Source of the DNA: DASWJQ01 sp036397095
GTDB lineage: Bacteria > Chloroflexota > Anaerolineae > Anaerolineales > E44-bin32
NCBI GenBank assembly: GCA_036397095.1
Contig: DASWJQ010000045.1
Coordinates: 1-9,656, forward strand
Length of the DNA: 9,656 nt
Reading direction: 5' to 3'
The translations under genes and the position numbers were made by a program. Positions within the stretch are counted from its first letter, which is position 1; each line of letters begins with the position of its first letter. Positions 7,301 to 9,656 of this stretch are shown here, in pieces. The notes beneath the pieces are model-generated. The model was not told where the DNA came from. It saw nothing but the letters and a program-made list of their open reading frames with translations, and did not search any database.

Positions 7301-8901
7301 GTCAGGGAAACGCTCGAGAAGCCGCTGGTGCCGAAGCTGAACTCAAAATAGTCGTTCAGGCTGGTGTCGAGGCTGGCGCCCGAGCCAATGGCGCCATCCG
7401 ACCCCCACGAACCAGATCCTTCCGAGAAGGCTTTGGGGACAATGCCCGCCCCGGGTGCGGCGGAGCCGGTGCCGCTCGAAGGCACGGGAGCGTTGATGTT
7501 GAAGCCGGTCGGGAAGTTCCACTGGACGATGGGCACGCCCGGGACACAGGCCGGCGGCGTGGGCGAGGCGTTGACGGTCAACGTGTCGCTGGCCGAGCTG
7601 CCCGTGTCGCTGGTGCCCACAAACAAGTTGCCGCTGGTGTTGGTGTAGGTCCCCGTCGCTGGCGCAGTGACATTGACACGAATCGTGCAGGTGCTGTTGG
7701 CCGCCACGGTGCCGTTCGAAAAGGAAAGGGAGGCGTCGCCAGGCGCAGGCGAGAAGGTCGGTGTGCCGCAGCCGCTGGTTGCGGCGGCGGGGGTGGCGGC
7801 CACCACGAGCGCACCGGGTGTCGTTGGCAAGATGTCGGTGAAGTTGAGCCCGCTGACCGAGGCGGCGTTGGGATTGCTGATGGTGAAAGTGAGCGTCGAG
7901 ACGCCACCGACACTGGTTGGGTCGGGCACGAAGTTCTTGCTGAGGGTCAGGCTGGTCGGGTCGATGATGGCGGCAACCCGGGCCGAACTCGAGAAGTCGG
8001 CGTTGTAGTGATAGCTGGACCCCGAGAAGTCGTAAATCAACGTGTTCAGCGTCTGGCTGGTGCCGCCGCCCGCGATGACGGTTGCTTCGTAGGTAACAAC
8101 AATGTCACCGCCGTACTTGCCGGTGCTGACGCACGAACGATAGTTGGGGGCATTGGGATCGTTCACCCACCCGCAGCCGTCGGCGTAGAGCTTTGAGCCG
8201 GCCTGGGGGTCGGTGCCGCCATTGGCAGTGTAGGTCGTGGTGACCGCATTCACCCGGAAGATGGTGTTCGGAAAGTTGATGAAGGTCTCGATCTGCTCAT
8301 AACCATTGGTGGCGGTGTTGCCGATCAACTGGATGGTGTAGGTATTGCCCACCACCAGGGCCATGGTTCCACCGGCCGGGATCGATACGCCGTTCAGGCG
8401 GACATCGGTGGTGGCGTTGCGGTTCTGGGAAATCAGGCGCTCAACATACAGCTCACGGGGAGTCGGCGTGCTCAGGCTGCCGGTTTCATTGGAGGTCACC
8501 TGAATGTGGTAGCGCCGGGTGTGATCGTAAGCGGCGGCGTTGCGGCTGACGCTGACTTCAAAGTAGAAATCCCAACAGTCACCATCGGCCAGGCTGGCCA
8601 GGGTGATTGGATCCTGCGAGCCTGCGCGCAGGTCGATGTACGTGTCGGCGCTGTCCCAGACGAAGTCGGCGGTGACATTTGTCGCCGGGCTGGTGCCCGT
8701 ATTGCAGACGCGAGCTCCCACGGGGAAGTTGTTCGGGCCTACGTTGACATTATTGCTGTCTAGGCCGATCACATTCCAGGTGATGGGGGAGACGGTCAGC
8801 ACCGGCAGCGCCTGGGCAGGTGCCGGCGGCCCGAAGAGTGCGCCAGCCAGCAGGCTGGCAAGCACAACCCCCGGAAGCCATCTTCGAAGTCTACGTGACA
8901 T
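4312..8901 (-). CDS. secreted modular surface protein: DUF11-type modules, Thr-rich stalk and C-terminal sortase domain
   Basis: 1529 residues from ATG 8901 to TAG 4312-4314. The upstream in-frame ATG at 8940 would add 13 residues. Neither start has a clear Shine-Dalgarno; 8901 is chosen because it puts MSRRLRRW at the head of a classic signal peptide. In order: signal peptide (1-31, AQA end); an unidentified N-terminal region (32-313); a DUF11-like module (314-445); a jelly-roll-like insert (451-623); four modules (626-750, 752-883, 885-1001, 1002-1113); a Thr/Ala/Pro stalk (1114-1216); a sixth module (1217-1340); an APNTG motif (1347-1351); and a sortase domain (about 1365-1515). The sortase triad is His1427 (LLTAHVW), Cys1490 (LTLITCHGF) and Arg1503 (WRLAVRA). 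The mature chain has 16 cysteines in pairs plus the catalytic one. No C-terminal membrane helix is seen. The protein probably works outside the cell as an adhesin or envelope stalk with transpeptidase activity. Module names come from pattern recognition, not a search. Confidence 0.93.
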   Translation of the reverse strand: MSRRLRRWLPGVVLASLLAGALFGPPAPAQALPVLTVSPITWNVIGLDSNNVNVGPNNFPVGARVCNTGTSPATNVTADFVWDSADTYIDLRAGSQDPITLASLADGDCWDFYFEVSVSRNAAAYDHTRRYHIQVTSNETGSLSTPTPRELYVERLISQNRNATTDVRLNGVSIPAGGTMALVVGNTYTIQLIGNTATNGYEQIETFINFPNTIFRVNAVTTTYTANGGTDPQAGSKLYADGCGWVNDPNAPNYRSCVSTGKYGGDIVVTYEATVIAGGGTSQTLNTLIYDFSGSSYHYNADFSSSARVAAIIDPTSLTLSKNFVPDPTSVGGVSTLTFTISNPNAASVSGLNFTDILPTTPGALVVAATPAAATSGCGTPTFSPAPGDASLSFSNGTVAANSTCTIRVNVTAPATGTYTNTSGNLFVGTSDTGSSASDTLTVNASPTPPACVPGVPIVQWNFPTGFNINAPVPSSGTGSAAPGAGIVPKAFSEGSGSWGSDGAIGSGASLDTSLNDYFEFSFGTSGFSSVSLTFQGRRATSANSPTGVAVYYGNSAGNPETGTLLYSNANVLTTTLTGIGGTHTFTPPASTSYVRIYLFNAGNSTPGSDGMIDTVTLTGCGTPNPPALSKSFSPDPVAVGASSVLTFTASNPNASIGLTGIAFDDSLPAGLTVASGSTSVCGGTLTTTAPNLISFAGGSLAASASCNLLVSVTATSAGPHDNVSGFITAAESGPNNGPTGIASASLTAVQPPAMAKAFSPNPVLAGGISTLSFTLTNPNPNHALSGVAFTDSLPTSPAAMTVASPTGASTSGCGSPTFAPVAGAGSISLSGATITAGGTCTVEVDVTVASVGTYANISGPVSHVINSSTVNGNTASDSLTAEAPDPGISLLKRVGASATGPWLSYLALATGADVYYQFTLENTGDVALSPLSLTDPDLDTSSCIWPASLPAPSASNEDHLATCVVGPISAAAGTHQNTATGSGTYNSTDYTDQASATYATTGLTLVKTVTETFYQAVDDVLHYQYQVTNSGAATLAGPVSIDDDLAIDEACPDLTTVGDNDAFLDPGESVTCAASYTITTDDISAGSVTNLATASADGVESNEDSQTVPYTGPTLTPSGTPTASETPLPTNTPTDTATATATDTPTETATATATSTPTDTPTPTETPTATDTPTATATPTDTSTASPTATDTATAMATNTATATPSATETSEPTIIDPALTKSGDPASAAVGESVVFTVDIFNNGSGDAEDVVVTDVIPSFLTIDSVVISPLGPAISIVSNTITIDIGTLSPSEAYAVTIATTVNASASPPGGANSASLITSSLDADPDNNADSALTTIVVRTTIAPNTGFAPDRVSALPAQPARLAYTDYEGLWLSIPSLRMQARIVGVPNQEGSWDVSWLGQQVGYLHGTAFPTWSGNSLLTAHVWLASGLPGPFANLKDLRFGDQVIIEAWGLRYVYEVQDQDLAAPSSADLFRHEEQSWLTLITCHGFDEREQSYRWRLAVRAVLLSIETLERTANGAPAASGR
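4315..4881 (-). other. sortase domain with adjacent APNTG sorting-like motif
   Basis: Residues 1341-1529 of the surface protein. APNTGF (motif at DNA 4849-4863) resembles an LPxTG sorting signal and lies just before the sortase fold. Within the fold, His1427 (DNA 4621-4623), Cys1490 (4432-4434) and Arg1503 (4393-4395) occupy the expected order, with TLITC the canonical Cys strand. The 13-residue Cys-to-Arg spacing and the R.(A/V)VRA ending fit class D/E/F-like sortases; the exact class is not certain. Confidence 0.85.
5254..5562 (-). repeat. low-complexity Thr/Ala/Pro stalk-coding repeat
   Basis: About 103 codons (residues 1114-1216) made almost wholly of TPT, TAT, TDT and TET units. At DNA level this is a degenerate 6-base periodicity of ACN plus CCN/GCN/GAN codons. 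The region probably codes an extended stalk suited to O-glycosylation, which separates the module array from the sortase end. Such tracts are prone to length change between strains and to assembly error. The + strand reading of this tract (Val/Ala/Gly-rich) is a shadow, not a gene. Confidence 0.9.
5563..7962 (-). repeat. array of five DUF11-type modules, interrupted by the insert domain
   Basis: Protein-level repeats of about 110-135 residues at 314-445, 626-750, 752-883, 885-1001 and 1002-1113; a sixth lies beyond the stalk. The first three open with (L/A)(S/A)K.F.P(D/N)P and share (S/T)L(T/S)FT.(S/T)NPN, a (F)(T/D)D.LP segment, and paired cysteines. Modules one and three are the closest (SGCGTPTF versus SGCGSPTF). 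Modules four and five open with LLKRV/LVKTV and are more like the shorter classical DUF11/DUF7507 type. Such immunoglobulin-like modules serve as extracellular spacers. Confidence 0.75.
7033..7551 (-). other. jelly-roll-like insert domain within the module array
   Basis: Residues 451-623 of the surface protein. The segment begins IVQWNFPTGF, has DYFEFSFGTSGFSSVSLTFQGRR in its middle (quoted in part from about 517) and ends MIDTVTLTGC. This pattern of strands recalls the carbohydrate-binding-like jelly-roll domains common in bacterial secreted proteins. Cys452 and Cys621 bracket the domain and could close it with a disulfide. It interrupts the series of modules between the first and second. 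Confidence 0.55.
8809..8901 (-). other. signal peptide of the large surface protein
   Basis: Residues 1-31: a basic n-region (SRRLRR), a hydrophobic core LPGVVLASLLAGALFG, and a PPAPAQA c-region ending in a type I signal-peptidase AxA site. Cleavage after Ala31 would leave LPVLTV as the mature N terminus. No lipobox cysteine is present, so this is not a lipoprotein. Confidence 0.8.
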
Positions 8902-8940
8902 AGGCACACAATGGGGGCGACCTGACGCCGCCCCACCCAT

Positions 8941-9115
8941 GATTACTGCCCAGCTAACTAGCCATTATGAATGGTAGCGCAGGACCGTGGGATTTGCTAC
9001 GGCCCGCAGCTTGCGTACACCTTGCCGTCACTGTGGAGAACGCCGGCCTGGGAGAACGCAGCGGAGCCGATCCGAGCCGCGCGGCGGCAGGCAGGTCAGT
9101 CGCGCCAATGAAGAA
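8941..9115 (-). other. gap between the SDR gene and the surface-protein gene
   Basis: This 175-base gap should hold the promoter of the large gene. A CATAAT hexamer on the - strand (8964-8969) lies within the inverted repeat CCATT-ATG-AATGG (8962-8974), but no -35 of good quality stands at 17 bases. A 10-base GC palindrome, GCCGCGCGGC, lies at 9076-9085 just after the SDR stop; without a T-tract it is a poor terminator. I see no gene here. Confidence 0.3.
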
Positions 9116-9656
9116 CTAAGCCACTTGGGGATCCCCCAGGTCGAGAAGGCGTTCCTGGGGAGTGAGCTGGACCAGCTCCTCGCTGACAAGCCACAGTTTG
9201 GCTGCCAGCCGAGCATCCTGGCTGGCGGACGAAGACCCCGCCAGTTGGCGGTTGACGTAGTAGCCGCCTGACCGGCCTTCGACCGCCGAATCGATCGCCA
9301 GGTGGACCAGGGTGTCGGCCCCATCCTCGGCCGACCGAGCGAATAACGCATAGAACAGGCTGACGAACGGCCGCAGCACCAGGTTTTGTTTGGCCAGGTT
9401 GGTCGCCACCAGCCCCGGATGGAAACACGTCGCGCTGATCCCGGTCCCGTCCAGACGCCTGGCCAGCTCGTGTGTAAACAGAATGTTGGCCAGCTTGGTC
9501 CGCGAGTAGGCCTTCAAGATGGTATAGCCGCGTCGCAGCTGCAGATCTTCAAAGTCAATCTGGCCGCTCCAATGGGCAGCAGACGAGGTGGTGACGATGC
9601 GGGCGTCGCCGGCGCTCTCCAGCACAGGCAGCAGCAGGTGGGTCAGCAGAAACGGC
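9116..9656 (-). CDS. short-chain dehydrogenase/reductase (retinol-dehydrogenase-like), 5' end outside window
   Basis: 179 visible residues, open from the right window edge to TAG at 9116-9118. It is the C-terminal part of a Rossmann-fold NAD(P)-dependent oxidoreductase. Seen in sequence: PFLLTHLLLPVLES (the helix before strand 5), the catalytic Ser region RIVTTSSAAH (Ser25 of the visible part), the catalytic YSRTK (Tyr50, Lys54) followed by LANILFTHELARRL, and FHPGLVATNLAK (the PG motif after strand 6). The long Ser-Tyr spacing and the LANILFT helix match the RDH11-14/WW-oxidoreductase-like branch rather than classical FabG-type SDRs. The nucleotide-binding TGxxxGxG motif is outside the window. 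GTG 9623-9625 is an internal Val, not the start, because family sequence continues upstream. It lies 175 bases or more before the surface-protein gene on the same strand, with no evident functional link. The substrate is unknown. Confidence 0.92.
   Translation of the reverse strand, partial: PFLLTHLLLPVLESAGDARIVTTSSAAHWSGQIDFEDLQLRRGYTILKAYSRTKLANILFTHELARRLDGTGISATCFHPGLVATNLAKQNLVLRPFVSLFYALFARSAEDGADTLVHLAIDSAVEGRSGGYYVNRQLAGSSSASQDARLAAKLWLVSEELVQLTPQERLLDLGDPQVA

Noticed and set aside
7294..8196. 300-codon + strand frame, Gly/Arg/Ala-rich
   Set aside because: It lies wholly opposite the surface-protein gene, has no domain sense or ribosome-binding site, and is expected from GC-rich antisense.

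Overview
The window is GC-rich bacterial DNA. It most resembles a Chloroflexota (Anaerolineae-like) genome. That assignment is an inference from the large surface protein, whose Thr/Ala/Pro 'TPT/TAT' stalk, DUF11-type modules and C-terminal sortase with a PNTGF-like linker recall proteins I associate with that phylum. No taxonomic marker other than a tRNA is present.

Left block, + strand, 1-3449: the 3' part of an acyl-CoA synthetase (AMP-binding) gene, a complete acyl-CoA dehydrogenase, a small Rid-family (YjgF/YER057c/UK114) protein and an XRE-cupin transcriptional regulator. The genes are co-directional, with gaps of about 91, 55 and 187 bases. They read as a catabolic module: a carboxylic acid is activated to its CoA thioester, then oxidised at the alpha-beta position, with a regulator at the end. 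Both the dehydrogenase and the Rid protein differ from the textbook family at a catalytic residue (Asp for the usual Glu; Met for the usual Arg). The three complete genes share a GTCAGG-type ribosome-binding leader. At the Rid and regulator genes this leader can fold into a small hairpin with the Shine-Dalgarno in the loop.

Middle, 3450-4311: about 300 bases with no supported gene, then a small membrane protein of unknown function (+), then a convergent tRNA-Arg(UCG) on the - strand with a TATAAT box just upstream.

Right block, - strand, 4312-9656: a 4.6-kb gene for a secreted modular protein, preceded by the 3' part of a short-chain dehydrogenase of the retinol-dehydrogenase-like type. The large protein has, in order, a signal peptide, an unidentified N-terminal region, one DUF11-type module, a jelly-roll-like insert, four more modules, a Thr-rich stalk of about 103 residues, a sixth module, an APNTG sequence resembling a sorting signal, and a sortase domain with His, Cys and Arg in place. 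Its cysteines fall in pairs within modules, apart from the single catalytic one. The fusion of a stalk protein, a sorting-like motif and a sortase in one chain is the most interesting item here. I see no CRISPR array, transposase, integrase or phage gene.
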